Assembly: GCA_023384105.1 (NCBI GenBank)
Contig: JAHDXR010000006.1
Span: 1-64,000, forward strand
DNA: 64,000 nucleotides
DNA from: Hyphomonadaceae bacterium
Lineage (GTDB): Bacteria > Pseudomonadota > Alphaproteobacteria > Caulobacterales > Aquidulcibacteraceae
Reading direction: 5' to 3'
The position numbers and the translations under genes were made by a program. Every line of letters begins with the position of its first letter. Position 1 is the stretch's first letter. Positions 8,216 to 18,342 of this stretch are shown piece by piece. Below the pieces are notes generated by a model. The model did no database searches and was not told the DNA's origin. It saw only the letters and a program-made list of their open reading frames with translations.

Positions 8216-8908
8216 ATGAAACTCGACGTTCAAACTCTCGATGGCAAGAAGGGCGGCTCGGTCGATCTCGACGACGCCATCTTCGGCATCAAGGAAGTCC
8301 GCGCCGACATCCTGCAGCGCATGGTGAAGTACCAGCTCGCCAAGCGCCGCGCCGGCACCCACAAGACCCTCTCGCGCGGCGAAGTCGCCCGCTCGCACTC
8401 CAAGCTCTACAAGCAGAAGGGTACGGGCCAGGCGCGTCACGGCGCGGCCAATGCGCCGCTCTTCCGCGGCGGCGCGCATGCGCATAACCGCCTGCCGCGC
8501 GACTATTCGCACGACCTGACCAAGAAGTTCCGCGCTCTGGCGCTGCGTCACGCCCTTTCGGCCAAGGCCAACGCCGGCGACCTAGTCGTCATCGATGCGC
8601 TGACGCTGAACGAGCCCAAGACCTCGGCGCTGAAGCAGTCGCTCGCCAAGCTGAAGCTGGAGAAGGCGCTGTTCATCGCCGGCGCCGAAGTCGACGCCAA
8701 CATCGCCCGCGCCGCGCGCAACATTCCGCACATCGACGTGCTGCCGAACGCGGGCCTCAACGTTTACGACATCCTGCGCGCCGAAAAGCTCGTGCTCACG
8801 CAGGACGCGGTCAACGCGATCCACGAGCGCTTCAACGGCAAGGCCGGCGAAGCGAAGGCCGCGCCGAAGAAGCGCGCCGCCAAGACTGAAGAAGGGGCCG
8901 CGGCATGA
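8216..8908 (+). CDS. rplD: 50S ribosomal protein L4
   Basis: A 230-aa L4 (uL4) that lines the peptide exit tunnel and can act as an S10-operon repressor. The [21 protein letters not shown] segment is the tunnel loop, and [24 protein letters not shown]-type residues follow it (with N for H at the first position). The ATG at 8216 has GAGGG 5 nt upstream and is preferred over an in-frame GTG at 8204. A Lys/Ala-rich tail ([17 protein letters not shown]) extends the C-terminus. The stop overlaps the rplW start (ATGA). Confidence 0.96.
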   Translation: MKLDVQTLDGKKGGSVDLDDAIFGIKEVRADILQRMVKYQLAKRRAGTHKTLSRGEVARSHSKLYKQKGTGQARHGAANAPLFRGGAHAHNRLPRDYSHDLTKKFRALALRHALSAKANAGDLVVIDALTLNEPKTSALKQSLAKLKLEKALFIAGAEVDANIARAARNIPHIDVLPNAGLNVYDILRAEKLVLTQDAVNAIHERFNGKAGEAKAAPKKRAAKTEEGAAA

Positions 8909-9201
8909 GCGCGCTCAAGCACTACGACACCATCATCGCGCCGGTGATCACGGAAAAGGCCACGCTGCTCTCCGAGCAGAACAAGGTCGTCTTCCGCGTG
9001 CCGCTCGACGCGACGAAGAAGGACATCAAGGAAGCCGTTGAGGCGCTCTTCAAGGTCAAGGTCGGCGCGGTGAACACCGTCGTCCGCAAGGGCAAGACGA
9101 AGAACTTCCGCGGCATCCCGGGCAAGCGCAGCGACTACAAGAATGCGGTCGTCACCCTGCTCGACGGCTACTCCATCGACGTGACGACGGGGCTCTCGTA
9201 A
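8905..9201 (+). CDS. rplW: 50S ribosomal protein L23
   Basis: A 98-aa L23 (uL23), at the exit of the nascent-chain tunnel, where it docks trigger factor and SRP. The diagnostic run is [16 protein letters not shown], then [22 protein letters not shown] and a basic loop [18 protein letters not shown]. Length is normal. It overlaps rplD by 4 bp and its last base is the first base of the rplB start codon (TAATG), so the three genes are translationally coupled. Confidence 0.97.
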   Translation: MSALKHYDTIIAPVITEKATLLSEQNKVVFRVPLDATKKDIKEAVEALFKVKVGAVNTVVRKGKTKNFRGIPGKRSDYKNAVVTLLDGYSIDVTTGLS

Positions 9202-10037
9202 TGGCGCTCAAGCAATTCCGCCCGACCTCGCCGGGTCGCCGCCAGCTCGTGATCGTCGATCGCTCAGAGCTGCACAAAGGCAAGCCGGTGAAGGCGCTGA
9301 CCGAAGGTCTGACCAAGTCGGGCGGCCGCAACAACGCCGGCCGCGTGACCTCGTTCCGCCATGGCGGCGGCCACAAGCGCACCTACCGCAAGATCGACTT
9401 CAAGCGCCGCAAGTGGGGCGTTGAAGCGACAGTCGAGCGGCTGGAGTACGATCCGAACCGCACCGCCTTCATCGCCCTGATCAAGTACGCCGATGGCGAA
9501 CTCGCCTACATCATCGCGCCGCAGCGCCTGAAGGCGGGCGACACGGTGATCGCCGGCGAAAAGGTCGACGTGAAGCCCGGCAACGCGATGCCGCTGAAGG
9601 CGATTCCGGTCGGCACGATCGTCCACAACATCGAGCTGAAGCCGTTGAAGGGCGCGCAGATGGCGCGTTCGGCCGGAACGTACGCGCAGGTCGTCGGCCG
9701 CGACGCCGGCTACGCGCAGCTGCGCATGGCCTCGGGCGAGGTCCGCATGGTCCCGGATGTCTGCATGGCGACCGTCGGCGCGGTGTCGAACCCCGACAAC
9801 ATGAACGAAGTCTGGGGCAAGGCCGGCCGCTCCATCCACCTCGGCCGCAAGCCGAGCGTGCGCGGCGTCGCCATGAACCCGGTCGACCACCCGCACGGCG
9901 GCGGCGAAGGCAAGACCTCCGGCGGCCGTCACCCGGTCACGCCGTGGGGCAAGAAGACGCGCGGTCCGAAGACCCGCAAAACCAAGCCGTCGGATCGTCT
10001 GATCATCCGCCGTCGTCACTCGAAGAAAGTGAGCTAA
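9201..10037 (+). CDS. rplB: 50S ribosomal protein L2
   Basis: A 278-aa L2 (uL2), needed for 50S assembly and subunit association and located next to the peptidyl transferase centre. [23 protein letters not shown] and the C-terminal [14 protein letters not shown] block, with the universally conserved histidine, are intact. Length matches the family (about 275). The basic C-terminus ends RRRHSKKVS. rpsS begins 6 bp downstream. Confidence 0.98.
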   Translation: MALKQFRPTSPGRRQLVIVDRSELHKGKPVKALTEGLTKSGGRNNAGRVTSFRHGGGHKRTYRKIDFKRRKWGVEATVERLEYDPNRTAFIALIKYADGELAYIIAPQRLKAGDTVIAGEKVDVKPGNAMPLKAIPVGTIVHNIELKPLKGAQMARSAGTYAQVVGRDAGYAQLRMASGEVRMVPDVCMATVGAVSNPDNMNEVWGKAGRSIHLGRKPSVRGVAMNPVDHPHGGGEGKTSGGRHPVTPWGKKTRGPKTRKTKPSDRLIIRRRHSKKVS

Positions 10038-10042
10038 TCGAG

Positions 10043-10321
<279 letters not shown>

Positions 10322-10322
10322 G

Positions 10323-10721
10323 ATGAGCAAACCGAAGGCTCCTCCGAAGCAGGCCTCCAACGAAGCGCGCGCCGTGCTGCGCACGCTCCGCATCAGCCCG
10401 CAAAAGCTCAATCTGGTCGCTCAGTCGATCCGCGGCCTCTCCGCCGAGAAGGCGGTGAACGAGTTGCGCTTCAGCCAGAAGCGCATCGCCAAGGACGTGC
10501 TGAAGTGCCTGAAATCGGCGATCGACAACGCCGAGAACAACCACGGCCTCGATGTCGACGGCCTCGTGGTGGCTCAGGCGCATGTCGGCAAGAACATCAC
10601 CATGAAGCGCATGCACACCCGCGCCCGCGGCCGTGGCGTCCGCATCGAGAAGATGTTCTCCCAAATCACCATCGTGCTTCGTGACACGACGAAGCAGCCC
10701 GAAACCGCTGAGGCCGCGTAA
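10323..10721 (+). CDS. rplV: 50S ribosomal protein L22
   Basis: A 132-aa L22 (uL22), whose long hairpin lines the exit tunnel and is a site of macrolide resistance changes. [20 protein letters not shown] opens the domain, and the tunnel hairpin [17 protein letters not shown] is intact. It ends with a short non-conserved tail ([13 protein letters not shown]). Its stop shares a base with the rpsC start (TAATG). Confidence 0.97.
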   Translation: MSKPKAPPKQASNEARAVLRTLRISPQKLNLVAQSIRGLSAEKAVNELRFSQKRIAKDVLKCLKSAIDNAENNHGLDVDGLVVAQAHVGKNITMKRMHTRARGRGVRIEKMFSQITIVLRDTTKQPETAEAA

Positions 10722-11530
10722 TGGGTCAAAAAGTCAATCCGATCGGTCTGCGCCTCGGCGTCAACCGCACCTGGGACTCGCGCTGGTACGCCAACACGCG
10801 CGACTTCTCGCGGCTGCTGCACGAGGACATCAAGATCCGTAAGTTCGTGCGCGAAAAGCTGAAGGCCGCCGGCGTCTCGAAGATCATCATCGAGCGTCCG
10901 CTGAAGAAGTGCCGCGTCACCATCTTTACGGCCAAGCCCGGCGTCGTCATCGGCAAGAAGGGCACCGACATCGAGAAGCTCCGCAAGGACCTCGCCAAGA
11001 TGGCCCCGGGCGCCGAGGTGCACCTGAACCTTGTCGAAGTCCGCAAGCCGGAAACGGACGCGAACCTGGTCGCGGAAGGCGTGGCCCAGCAGCTGGAGCG
11101 CCGCGTTGCGTTCCGCCGCGCCATGAAGCGGGCGATGCAGTCGGCCATGCGCCTTGGCGCGCAAGGCATCCGCATCAACGTGTCGGGCCGCCTGGGCGGC
11201 GCCGAAATCGCGCGCATGGAATGGTACCGCGAAGGCCGCGTGCCGCTGCACACGCTGCGCGCCGACGTCGATTACGGCTTCGCCGAAGCCGACACCGCCT
11301 ACGGCAAGATCGGCGTGAAGGTGTGGATATTCAAAGGCGAGATCCTCGAACACGACCCGATGGCGCAAGACAAGCGCTCGCTGGAGACCGGCGAGAGCCG
11401 CGAGCGGCGCGACCGCGACGACCGCGGCCCGCCGCGCGCGCGCGACGACCGCCCGCCGTCCGGCGACCGTCCGCGCCGCGGCCGCCGTCCGCCGCGCGGC
11501 GGCGAAGAAGCTTCGGATTCGGAAGGCTAA
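10721..11530 (+). CDS. rpsC: 30S ribosomal protein S3 with long Arg/Gly-rich tail
   Basis: A 269-aa S3 (uS3), an mRNA-entry-channel protein with helicase activity. The N-terminal KH type II domain carries the GxxG-type loop ([14 protein letters not shown]), and the C-terminal domain includes [31 protein letters not shown]. From about residue 219 the protein continues for roughly 50 residues of low-complexity Arg/Asp/Pro/Gly (for example [19 protein letters not shown], then [10 protein letters not shown]). This tail is absent from E. coli S3 (233 aa) and is probably disordered. Confidence 0.97.
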   Translation: MGQKVNPIGLRLGVNRTWDSRWYANTRDFSRLLHEDIKIRKFVREKLKAAGVSKIIIERPLKKCRVTIFTAKPGVVIGKKGTDIEKLRKDLAKMAPGAEVHLNLVEVRKPETDANLVAEGVAQQLERRVAFRRAMKRAMQSAMRLGAQGIRINVSGRLGGAEIARMEWYREGRVPLHTLRADVDYGFAEADTAYGKIGVKVWIFKGEILEHDPMAQDKRSLETGESRERRDRDDRGPPRARDDRPPSGDRPRRGRRPPRGGEEASDSEG

Positions 11531-11536
11531 CCCGCC

Positions 11537-11953
11537 ATGATGCAGCCTAAGAAAACCAAGTTCCGGCGCGCCCATAAGGGCCGGATCAAGGGCGCCACCA
11601 AAGGCGGCAGCGCGCTCAATTTCGGCCAGTTCGGGCTGAAGGCGCTGGAGCCGAACCGCGTCAACGCGCGCGAGATCGAGGCGGCCCGCCGTGCGATCAC
11701 CCGCGAGATGAAGCGTCAGGGCCGGGTGTGGATCCGCATCTTCCCGGACGTGCCGGTGTCGAAGAAGCCGGTTGAAGTCCGCATGGGTTCCGGCAAGGGC
11801 GCGCCCGAATTCTGGGCCGCGCGCGTGGCGCCGGGCCGCATCATGTTCGAAGTCGACGGCGTGCCGGAAGCGGTGGCGCGTGAGTCGCTGCGCCTGGGCG
11901 CCGCGAAGCTCTCGGTCCGCACCAAGATCGTCGCCCGGATGGAGGGCCTGTGA
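11537..11953 (+). CDS. rplP: 50S ribosomal protein L16
   Basis: A 138-aa L16 (uL16), which binds 5S/23S rRNA and positions A-site tRNA. It begins [16 protein letters not shown]. Conserved [37 protein letters not shown] and the Arg-containing PGRIMFEV segments are present. The ATG at 11537 or 11540 may be used. rpmC begins 2 bp after its stop. Confidence 0.97.
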   Translation: MMQPKKTKFRRAHKGRIKGATKGGSALNFGQFGLKALEPNRVNAREIEAARRAITREMKRQGRVWIRIFPDVPVSKKPVEVRMGSGKGAPEFWAARVAPGRIMFEVDGVPEAVARESLRLGAAKLSVRTKIVARMEGL

Positions 11954-11955
11954 TC

Positions 11956-12165
11956 ATGGCCGATGCTGACATCAAGACCGTCCGCGACATGGACGAAGCC
12001 CGCCTCAAGGAAGAGCTCGGCAAGCTGAAGAAGGAGCAGTTCAACCTGCGCTTCCAGCAAGCCACCGGTCAGCTCGAGAAATCCTCGCGCATCCGCGAAG
12101 TCCGCCGCGCCATCGCGCGCGTGCAGACGGTGCTGCGCGAAAAGTCACCGAAAGTGAAAGTGTAA
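11956..12165 (+). CDS. rpmC: 50S ribosomal protein L29
   Basis: A 69-aa L29 (uL29), a helical hairpin next to L23 at the tunnel exit. [28 protein letters not shown] and [16 protein letters not shown] are the two helices and the signature. I chose the ATG at 11956 over an in-frame GTG at 11950 that overlaps rplP. rpsQ follows after 4 bp. Confidence 0.96.
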   Translation: MADADIKTVRDMDEARLKEELGKLKKEQFNLRFQQATGQLEKSSRIREVRRAIARVQTVLREKSPKVKV

Positions 12166-12169
12166 GCCC

Positions 12170-12409
12170 ATGCCGCGCCGTGTGATGCAGGGAACGATCG
12201 TGAGCGACAAAGGCGACAAGACCGTCGTCGTGCAGGTGGAGCGCACCTATCTGCACCCGCTCCTCAAGAAGACGGTTCGTCGGTCGGCGAAGTTCCACGC
12301 CCATGACGAAGCCAACGCCTACAAGGCTGGCGAAGTCGTCACCATTCAAGAATGTCCGCCCAAGTCCAAGCTGAAGCGCTGGGAAGTGGTCGGCCGCGTC
12401 GGAGCATAG
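12170..12409 (+). CDS. rpsQ: 30S ribosomal protein S17
   Basis: A 79-aa S17 (uS17), an early 16S rRNA 5'-domain binder with an OB fold. [25 protein letters not shown] is the first strand pair, the basic loop [19 protein letters not shown] follows, and the closing [16 protein letters not shown] is the family signature. Length is normal and rplN starts 4 bp downstream. Confidence 0.97.
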   Translation: MPRRVMQGTIVSDKGDKTVVVQVERTYLHPLLKKTVRRSAKFHAHDEANAYKAGEVVTIQECPPKSKLKRWEVVGRVGA

Positions 12410-12413
12410 TCCT

Positions 12414-12782
12414 ATGATCCAGATGCAGACCAATCTCGACGTCGCCGACAATAGCGGCGCCAAGCGCGTGATGTGCATCAAGGTGCTGGGCGGCTCCAAG
12501 CGCCGCTACGCCACCGTGGGCGACATCATCGTCGTCTCCGTGAAGGAAGCGATGCCGCGCGGCCGCGTGAAGAAGGGCGATGTCCGCAAGGCGATCGTCG
12601 TGCGCGTGTCGAAGGACATCAAGCGCAAGGACGGCTCGACCATCCGCTTCGACTCGAACGCGGCGGTGCTGATCAACAACCAGGGCGAGCCGATCGGCAC
12701 GCGCATCTTCGGACCGGTGCCGCGCGAGCTGCGCGCGAAGAACCAGATGAAGATCATCTCGCTCGCGCCGGAGGTGCTCTAA
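12414..12782 (+). CDS. rplN: 50S ribosomal protein L14
   Basis: A 122-aa L14 (uL14), an interface protein and the binding site of silencing factor RsfS. It begins [19 protein letters not shown]. The signature [19 protein letters not shown] and the C-terminal [13 protein letters not shown] are intact, and length equals the family standard. Its stop codon overlaps the rplX start (TAATG). Confidence 0.98.
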   Translation: MIQMQTNLDVADNSGAKRVMCIKVLGGSKRRYATVGDIIVVSVKEAMPRGRVKKGDVRKAIVVRVSKDIKRKDGSTIRFDSNAAVLINNQGEPIGTRIFGPVPRELRAKNQMKIISLAPEVL

Positions 12783-13102
12783 TGGCCGCCCGCATTCGCA
12801 AGGACGACACCGTCATCGTCATCGCCGGCAAGGACAAGGGCCGCTCGGGCCGGGTCCTCAAGGTGCTGCCGCAGGAAGAGCGCGTGGTCGTCGAAGGCGT
12901 AAACCTGGCCAAGCGGCACACCAAGCCGGACGTGGCCAATCCCCAGGGCGGCATTATCGCCAAGGAAGCGCCGCTGCACATTTCGAACGTCGCCCTGCGC
13001 GACCCGAAAACCGGCAAGCCGACCCGCGTCGGCTTCAAGGTCAACGACAAGGGCCGCAAGGTCCGCGTCGCGAAAGGCTCTGGAGTTGAGATCGATGTCT
13101 GA
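12782..13102 (+). CDS. rplX: 50S ribosomal protein L24
   Basis: A 106-aa L24 (uL24), an assembly initiator. The KOW motif lies at about residues 7-33 ([21 protein letters not shown], slightly split), then [19 protein letters not shown] and the conserved [17 protein letters not shown]. The start at 12782 shares bases with the rplN stop. The gene ends 8 bp inside rplE. Confidence 0.96.
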   Translation: MAARIRKDDTVIVIAGKDKGRSGRVLKVLPQEERVVVEGVNLAKRHTKPDVANPQGGIIAKEAPLHISNVALRDPKTGKPTRVGFKVNDKGRKVRVAKGSGVEIDV

Positions 13103-13742
13103 CGCGACCCAAGCTCAGAAGGGCGCCAAGGCGAAAGGCGAGAAGGCCGCGAAGGCGGCCGCCGCGCCATCGAAGCCGCGCGCGCCGAAGCCGGCCGACT
13201 ACACGCCGCGCATGAAGCAGCGCTACCAGAACGAAATCCGCGCCAAGCTCAAGGACGAGTTCAAGTACACCAACGAGATGCAGATTCCGCGTCTCGAGAA
13301 GATCGTGATCAATATGGGCGTCGGCGAGGCCACGCAGGACTCGAAGAAGCTGACCTCGGCGATCGAGGCCCTGGCGGCGATCGCCGGCCAGAAGCCGGTG
13401 GCGACCAAGGCGCGCAAGTCGATCGCGGCGTTCAAGCTGCGCGAAGGCATGAGTGTCGGCGCCAAGGTCACGCTGCGCAAAGACCAGATGTACGAGTTCC
13501 TCGACCGCCTGGTCACGATCGCGCTGCCGCGGGTGAAGGATTTCCGCGGCCTGAACGGCAAGAGCTTCGATGGCCGCGGCAACTACGCCATGGGCATCAA
13601 GGAACACATCGTGTTCCCCGAGATCAATTACGACCAGATCGATCAGATCTGGGGCATGGACATCGTCGTCTGCACCACCGCGCGCACCGACGCCGAAGCC
13701 AAGGCCCTGCTGAAAGAGTTCGATTTCCCGTTCCGGAACTGA
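13095..13742 (+). CDS. rplE: 50S ribosomal protein L5 with N-terminal extension
   Basis: A 215-aa L5 (uL5), which binds 5S rRNA and bridges to the 30S head. The canonical domain starts near residue 38 ([21 protein letters not shown]) and includes [36 protein letters not shown] and [11 protein letters not shown]. It is preceded by about 37 Lys/Ala-rich residues ([18 protein letters not shown]) not found in E. coli L5. The ATG at 13095 has GGAG 9 nt upstream and overlaps rplX by 8 bp. Confidence 0.96.
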   Translation: MSDATQAQKGAKAKGEKAAKAAAAPSKPRAPKPADYTPRMKQRYQNEIRAKLKDEFKYTNEMQIPRLEKIVINMGVGEATQDSKKLTSAIEALAAIAGQKPVATKARKSIAAFKLREGMSVGAKVTLRKDQMYEFLDRLVTIALPRVKDFRGLNGKSFDGRGNYAMGIKEHIVFPEINYDQIDQIWGMDIVVCTTARTDAEAKALLKEFDFPFRN

Positions 13743-13745
13743 CGC

Positions 13746-13783
13746 TTCGACAAGCTCAGCGCAGCGTTGCGCTGAGCCCGTTG
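13746..13783. repeat. REP-like palindrome between rplE and rpsN
   Basis: The 80-bp gap between rplE and rpsN holds a perfect 10-bp stem (GCTCAGCGCA, 13754-13763, pairing with 13768-13777) closed by GCGT. It is flanked by TTCGACAA on the left and CCCGTTGAG on the right. CTTCGACAAGCTCAGC is a motif I recall from dispersed REP elements of Caulobacterales and Sphingomonadales. No T-run follows, so it does not look like a terminator. Confidence 0.65.
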
Positions 13784-13822
13784 AGGGGTCCACCCCAGAA
13801 CGCACCGGGAGAGAGTGAGAGT

Positions 13823-14128
13823 ATGGCAAAGACTAGTGCAGTCGAGCGCAACAAGAAGCGCGAACGCCTGGCGAAGCAGTACGCTGCCCGCCGTGCAAAG
13901 CTGCGCGCGCAAGCGCTCAACGAAGATCTTCCGCTGGAAGAGCGTTTCGCCGCGCGCCTGAAGCTGGCGCAGCTGCCGCGCAATTCGGCGCCCACGCGGA
14001 TCCGCAACCGCTGCGAGCTGACCGGACGTCCGCGCGCATTCTACCGCAAGCTGAAGCTCTCGCGTATCGCGCTCCGCGACCTGGCCTCGAAGGGCCAGGT
14101 CCCGGGCATGGTCAAGTCGAGCTGGTAA
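13823..14128 (+). CDS. rpsN: 30S ribosomal protein S14 (zinc-free form)
   Basis: A 101-aa S14 (uS14) of the long, zinc-independent type: no CxxC pairs, one Cys in [16 protein letters not shown]. It begins [16 protein letters not shown] and ends [11 protein letters not shown], the standard C-terminus. The ATG at 13823 follows GAGAG and gives exact family length; a longer frame would extend into the REP-like repeat. Confidence 0.97.
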   Translation: MAKTSAVERNKKRERLAKQYAARRAKLRAQALNEDLPLEERFAARLKLAQLPRNSAPTRIRNRCELTGRPRAFYRKLKLSRIALRDLASKGQVPGMVKSSW

Positions 14129-14143
14129 GGGAGCGTCGGCAAG

Positions 14144-14539
14144 ATGAACATCAACGATCCCGTCGGCGATCTGATCACCCGCATCCGCAACGCGCAGACG
14201 CGCGGGCGCGGCAAGCTCACGTCGCCCGCTTCGACGCTGCGCTTGCGCGTGCTGCAGGTGCTGAAGGATGAAGGCTACATCCGCGACTTCCGCGCGATCG
14301 AAAACGGTCAGCACAAGGAAATCGAGATCGAGCTGAAGTATCACGAAGGCGCGCCGGCGATCCACGAGATCCAGCGCGTCTCCAAGCCGGGCCGGCGCGT
14401 CTATTCCTCGATCAAGGACCTGCGCCTGGTGCGCAACGGCCTCGGCATCTCGATCATCTCGACGCCGAAGGGCGTGATGAGCGACGCCGCCGCGCGCGAC
14501 GCGAACGTCGGCGGCGAAATCCTCTGCGAGGTCTACTAA
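14144..14539 (+). CDS. rpsH: 30S ribosomal protein S8
   Basis: A 131-aa S8 (uS8), a central-domain 16S rRNA binder and, in E. coli, the translational repressor of the spc operon. It begins [18 protein letters not shown]. The C-terminal [20 protein letters not shown]-type segment with its Ser-rich RNA-binding loop is present. Length is normal. rplF begins 1 bp after its stop. Confidence 0.97.
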   Translation: MNINDPVGDLITRIRNAQTRGRGKLTSPASTLRLRVLQVLKDEGYIRDFRAIENGQHKEIEIELKYHEGAPAIHEIQRVSKPGRRVYSSIKDLRLVRNGLGISIISTPKGVMSDAAARDANVGGEILCEVY

Positions 14540-14540
14540 G

Positions 14541-15074
14541 ATGTCCCGCCTCGGCAAGAAACCGATCCCGGCTCCGAACGGCGTCACGGTCACCGTGAAG
14601 GGCCAGGACGTGAGCGTGAAGGGCCCGAAGGGCGCGCTGAACTTCCGCGCCCATGACGACGTGGAAGTCTCGTTCGGCGACGGCGCGATCTCGGTCAAGC
14701 CGCGTCACGAGACGCCGCGCGCCCGCGCGCTGTGGGGCACCACGCGCGCCGTGCTGGCCAACAACGTCAAGGGCGTCAGCGAAGGCTTCGAGAAGAACCT
14801 CGAAATGACCGGCGTCGGCTATCGTGCGGCGATGCAGGGCAAGAACCTGCAGATGCAGCTCGGCTACAGCCACGAGATCGTCTACCAGCCGCCGGAAGGC
14901 GTCACGCTGGCGACGCCGAAGCCGACCGAAATCAAGGTCAGCGGCATCGACCCGCAGGTCGTCGGCCAGGCCGCCGCGGAAATCCGCTCGTTCCGTCCGC
15001 CGGAGCCTTATAAGGGCAAGGGCGTGCGCTACGCGGGCGAACGCATCCGCCGCAAGGAAGGCAAGAAGAAGTAA
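14541..15074 (+). CDS. rplF: 50S ribosomal protein L6
   Basis: A 177-aa L6 (uL6) near the factor-binding site. It begins [17 protein letters not shown]. It has the duplicated fold, with [19 protein letters not shown] in the first half and [25 protein letters not shown] at the C-terminus, the family signature. Length equals E. coli L6. rplR follows after 3 bp. Confidence 0.98.
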   Translation: MSRLGKKPIPAPNGVTVTVKGQDVSVKGPKGALNFRAHDDVEVSFGDGAISVKPRHETPRARALWGTTRAVLANNVKGVSEGFEKNLEMTGVGYRAAMQGKNLQMQLGYSHEIVYQPPEGVTLATPKPTEIKVSGIDPQVVGQAAAEIRSFRPPEPYKGKGVRYAGERIRRKEGKKK

Positions 15075-15077
15075 GCC

Positions 15078-15443
15078 ATGGTTCGCAAGCTTAACCCCAC
15101 TGAGCGCCGCGCTCAGCGCACCCGCACCCGGCTGAAGAAGCTCGCCGGCGACGGTCGCCTGCGCCTGTCCGTGTTCCGCTCGTCGAAGCACATTTCCGCG
15201 CAGCTGATCGACGACGCGAAGGGCGTCACCGTCGCTTCGGCTTCGACGCTCGACGCCGTCTTCAAGGAAACCGGCAAGAAGGCTTCGGACAAGGAAGGCG
15301 CCGCGACGATCGGCAAGCTGATCGCCGAGCGCGCGCTGGCCAAGGGTCAGAAGAAAGTCGTGTTCGACCGCGGCCGCTACGTGTTCCATGGCCGGGTGAA
15401 AGCCCTGGCCGACGCCGCCCGCGAGGGCGGTCTCGAATTCTGA
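15078..15443 (+). CDS. rplR: 50S ribosomal protein L18
   Basis: A 121-aa L18 (uL18), the 5S rRNA chaperone of the central protuberance. The basic N-terminus [21 protein letters not shown] is followed by [17 protein letters not shown] and by [26 protein letters not shown], the conserved C-terminus. Length is normal. Ten bp separate it from rpsE. Confidence 0.97.
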   Translation: MVRKLNPTERRAQRTRTRLKKLAGDGRLRLSVFRSSKHISAQLIDDAKGVTVASASTLDAVFKETGKKASDKEGAATIGKLIAERALAKGQKKVVFDRGRYVFHGRVKALADAAREGGLEF

Positions 15444-15453
15444 GGAAGTAGAG

Positions 15454-16146
15454 ATGACGGACGAAACCGCAGGCGGCGGCGCAGCCGAGGGCACTGAAAC
15501 TCCGCGTGGCCGTGGTCCGCGCGGCGCGCGCCGCGGCGCAGCCGGCGCCGGGCGCGGCCCGGGCGGCGAGCGCGGTCCGCGCCGCGGTCAGCGCGACGCC
15601 CAGCCCGAAGAGCGCGCCGAGGGCGAACTGGTCGACAAGCTGGTCGCCATCAACCGCGTCGCCAAGGTCGTGAAGGGCGGTAAGAACTTCGCGTTCGCCG
15701 CGCTGGTCGTGGTGGGCGACAAGAAGGGCCGCGTCGGCTTCGGTCACGGCAAGGCCCGCGAAGTGCCGGAAGCCATCCGCAAAGCCACCGACGAAGCCAA
15801 GAAGTCGCTGATCCGCGTGCCGCTTCGCGAAGGCCGCACGCTGCACCATGACGGCCAGGGCCGCTGGGGCGCGGGCAAGGTCATGCTGCGCGCGGCGCCC
15901 GCCGGCACCGGCCTCATCGCCGGCGGCCCGATGCGCGCCGTGCTCGAAGTGCTCGGCGTTTCCGACGTCGTCGCCAAGTCGAAGGGTTCGTCGAACCCGT
16001 ACAACATGGTGCGCGCCACGTTCGACGCGCTGAAGGAACAAAGCTCGCCGCGTCAGGTGGCCAACCGCCGCGGCCTCAAGGTTGCTGAGCTGGTGGCCCG
16101 CCGCAAGGACGGCGCGAGCCTCGGCGAAGCGCCGGCGGAGGGATGA
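15454..16146 (+). CDS. rpsE: 30S ribosomal protein S5 with Gly/Arg-rich N-terminal extension
   Basis: A 230-aa S5 (uS5), which shapes the mRNA entry and decoding region. The canonical double-stranded-RNA-binding-like domain starts near residue 58 ([21 protein letters not shown]) and includes [14 protein letters not shown] and [20 protein letters not shown]. It is preceded by about 55 residues of low-complexity Gly/Arg/Ala/Glu (for example [19 protein letters not shown]), making it about 60 residues longer than E. coli S5. Confidence 0.97.
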   Translation: MTDETAGGGAAEGTETPRGRGPRGARRGAAGAGRGPGGERGPRRGQRDAQPEERAEGELVDKLVAINRVAKVVKGGKNFAFAALVVVGDKKGRVGFGHGKAREVPEAIRKATDEAKKSLIRVPLREGRTLHHDGQGRWGAGKVMLRAAPAGTGLIAGGPMRAVLEVLGVSDVVAKSKGSSNPYNMVRATFDALKEQSSPRQVANRRGLKVAELVARRKDGASLGEAPAEG

Positions 16147-16149
16147 TAG

Positions 16150-16335
16150 ATGGCTGCGAAGAAAACCATCAAGGTGCGCCGCGTAGGCAGCCCGATCCGC
16201 CGTGAAGGCGACCAACGCGCGACGCTTCTCGGCCTCGGCCTGAAGCGCGCCAACCAGGTGGTGGAGCTTGAGGACACGCCGTCGATCCACGGCATGATCC
16301 GCAAGGTGAGCCATTTGGTGGAAGTAGTGAAATAA
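16150..16335 (+). CDS. rpmD: 50S ribosomal protein L30
   Basis: A 61-aa L30 (uL30). [19 protein letters not shown] and the signature [25 protein letters not shown] are intact, and length is normal. The gene is followed not by rplO directly, as usual, but by a 104-bp gap filled by a heptad inverted-repeat element. Confidence 0.97.
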   Translation: MAAKKTIKVRRVGSPIRREGDQRATLLGLGLKRANQVVELEDTPSIHGMIRKVSHLVEVVK

Positions 16336-16338
16336 GGC

Positions 16339-16422
16339 GAATAGTGAGTAGGGAGTAGCGAATAGGGGAAGTCAGCGATCACGGGGCAGCCGCTCTATTC
16401 GCTATTCGCCATTCGCTGTTCG
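16339..16422. repeat. heptad inverted-repeat element A (rpmD-rplO gap)
   Basis: The left arm is four tandem 7-mers, GAATAGT-GAGTAGG-GAGTAGC-GAATAGG (16339-16366). The right arm is four 7-mers of the complementary type, CTATTCG-CTATTCG-CCATTCG-CTGTTCG (16395-16422). A 28-bp centre separates them. The composition is AT-richer than the flanking genes. Related elements occur at 21009-21064 and 22123-22181. Confidence 0.7.
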
Positions 16423-16439
16423 CTCGGAGCGTAAGCGAC

Positions 16440-16925
16440 ATGAAACTGAACGAACTGGCCGATAATCCGGGCTCGTCCAAGAAGCTGATGCGCGTCGGCC
16501 GCGGCGTCGGCTCGGGCAAGGGCAAGACGGGCGGTCGTGGCGTGAAGGGCCAAAAGTCCCGCCGCGGCGTCTCGATCAACGGCTTCGAGGGCGGCCAGAT
16601 GCCGATCCATATGCGCATGCCGAAGCGCGGCTTCAACGCGCTGAACAGCAAGCGCACCCAGTGGATCAACCTCGCCACCCTGCAAAACGCCATCGATAAC
16701 AAGAAGATCGATGCGTCGAAGGACATCACCGAAGACACGCTGGTCGAGGCCGGCGTGCTGCGCCGGAAGAAAGACGGCGTGCGCCTCCTTGCGCGCGGCG
16801 AGCTGAAAGCCAAAGTGAACATCACCGTTTCGGGCGCTTCGGCTGCGGCGATCGCCGCGGTGGAAAAGGCCGGCGGCAAGGTGACGCTGCTGAATCCGCC
16901 CCAGAGCGACGAAGCAGCCGCCTAA
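16440..16925 (+). CDS. rplO: 50S ribosomal protein L15
   Basis: A 161-aa L15 (uL15). [22 protein letters not shown] and [20 protein letters not shown] form the conserved basic N-terminus, and [17 protein letters not shown] follows. The C-terminal half ends [13 protein letters not shown]. The start follows a GGAGCG site 17 bp after the end of repeat element A, so the repeat lies directly in its translation-initiation upstream region. Confidence 0.97.
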   Translation: MKLNELADNPGSSKKLMRVGRGVGSGKGKTGGRGVKGQKSRRGVSINGFEGGQMPIHMRMPKRGFNALNSKRTQWINLATLQNAIDNKKIDASKDITEDTLVEAGVLRRKKDGVRLLARGELKAKVNITVSGASAAAIAAVEKAGGKVTLLNPPQSDEAAA

Positions 16926-16989
16926 GGTTCGCTCTCCGGACGGGGAGTATTCCGGCCTCGCCGGATAAGATTCGGAGCAGCGCGCCCAA

Positions 16990-18342
16990 ATGGCCTCAGC
17001 CGCAGAACAACTTGCCGCCAACATCAACTTCGCGGCGTTCGCGAAGGCGACAGAGCTTCAGAAGCGGATCTGGTTCACGATCATCGCCCTGGTCGTTTAC
17101 CGCATCGGCACTTTCATCCCTATTCCGGGCGTGGACCCGGCCGCGTTCGCGCAGGCGTTCCAGCAGCAGGCTGGCGGCATCCTCGGCATGTTCAACACGT
17201 TCTCCGGCGGCGCCGTGGAGCGTATGGCCGTGTTCGCGCTGAACGTGATGCCCTACATCTCGGCGTCGATCATCATGCAGCTGATGTCGACGTCGGTGCC
17301 GTCGCTCGAGCGGCTGAAGAAGGAAGGCGAAGTCGGCCGCAAGCAGATCAACCAGTACACGCGCTATCTCACGCTGCTGCTCGCGGTGGTGCAGTCCTAC
17401 GGCATCGCCATGGGCCTGCAGTCGAGCGCCGGCGTCGTCACCAATCCCGGCGTCTTCTTCGTGGCCTCCACCGTCATCACGCTGACGGGCGGCACGATGT
17501 TCCTGATGTGGCTCGGCGAGCAGGTGACCGCGCGCGGCGTCGGCAACGGCATTTCGCTGATCATCTTCGCCGGCATCATCGCCGAGCTGCCGCGCGTCAT
17601 CATGCAGACGCTGGCGCTCGCCCGCACCGGCGACATCAACCCCTTCGCGGTGTTCGCGCTGGTCGGCATGATGCTCGCGGTGATCGTGTTCGTGGTCTTT
17701 ATCGAGCGGTCGCAGCGTCGTCTGGTGGTGCAGTACCCGAAGCGCCAGCAGGGCAACCGCATGTTCATGGGCGAGAGCTCCTTCCTGCCGCTCAAGCTCA
17801 ATACGTCGGGCGTCATCCCGCCGATCTTCGCATCGTCCCTGCTGATGCTGCCGCAAACCATCATCGGCTTCGGCGGCATGGGCGCCAATCCGCCGGAATG
17901 GGCGGTGATGCTGCAGACCCTGCTCGGCTACGGCCAGCCCGGCCACATCGCGCTCTATGGCGTGCTGATCGTCTTCTTCACGTTCTTCTACACCTCGATC
18001 GTGTTCAATCCGGAAGAGACGGCCGACAATCTGCGCAAGTACGGCGGCTTCCTACCGGGCATCCGCCCCGGCAAGAAAACCGCCGAGTATCTCGATTACG
18101 TGCTGACGCGCCTCACCGTGATCGGCGCGGCCTACATCACCGCCGTCTGCCTGCTGCCGGAAATCCTGATCTCGGCATACGCCGTTCCGTTCTATCTCGG
18201 CGGCACCTCGATACTGATCGTCATCTCGGTGACGCTCGACACCGTGGCGCAGATCCAATCGCATCTGGTCGCGCACCAGTACGAGGGCCTGATCAAGCGC
18301 TCGAAGCTGCGCGGCAACACCGGCGGAATCGTCAAGAAATGA
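16990..18342 (+). CDS. secY: protein translocase subunit SecY
   Basis: A 450-aa core of the SecYEG channel, with about ten transmembrane helices. The first is IWFTIIALVVYRIGTFIPIPG, which includes the family signature; the plug region FNTFSGGAVERMAVFALNVMPYISASII follows. The cytoplasmic loops include PKRQQGNRMF and the C-terminal GLIKRSKLRGNTGGIVKK. A 64-bp gap upstream holds a TCCGGC-CTC-GCCGGA hairpin (16951-16965). Its stop overlaps the adk start. Confidence 0.98.
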   Translation: MASAAEQLAANINFAAFAKATELQKRIWFTIIALVVYRIGTFIPIPGVDPAAFAQAFQQQAGGILGMFNTFSGGAVERMAVFALNVMPYISASIIMQLMSTSVPSLERLKKEGEVGRKQINQYTRYLTLLLAVVQSYGIAMGLQSSAGVVTNPGVFFVASTVITLTGGTMFLMWLGEQVTARGVGNGISLIIFAGIIAELPRVIMQTLALARTGDINPFAVFALVGMMLAVIVFVVFIERSQRRLVVQYPKRQQGNRMFMGESSFLPLKLNTSGVIPPIFASSLLMLPQTIIGFGGMGANPPEWAVMLQTLLGYGQPGHIALYGVLIVFFTFFYTSIVFNPEETADNLRKYGGFLPGIRPGKKTAEYLDYVLTRLTVIGAAYITAVCLLPEILISAYAVPFYLGGTSILIVISVTLDTVAQIQSHLVAHQYEGLIKRSKLRGNTGGIVKK

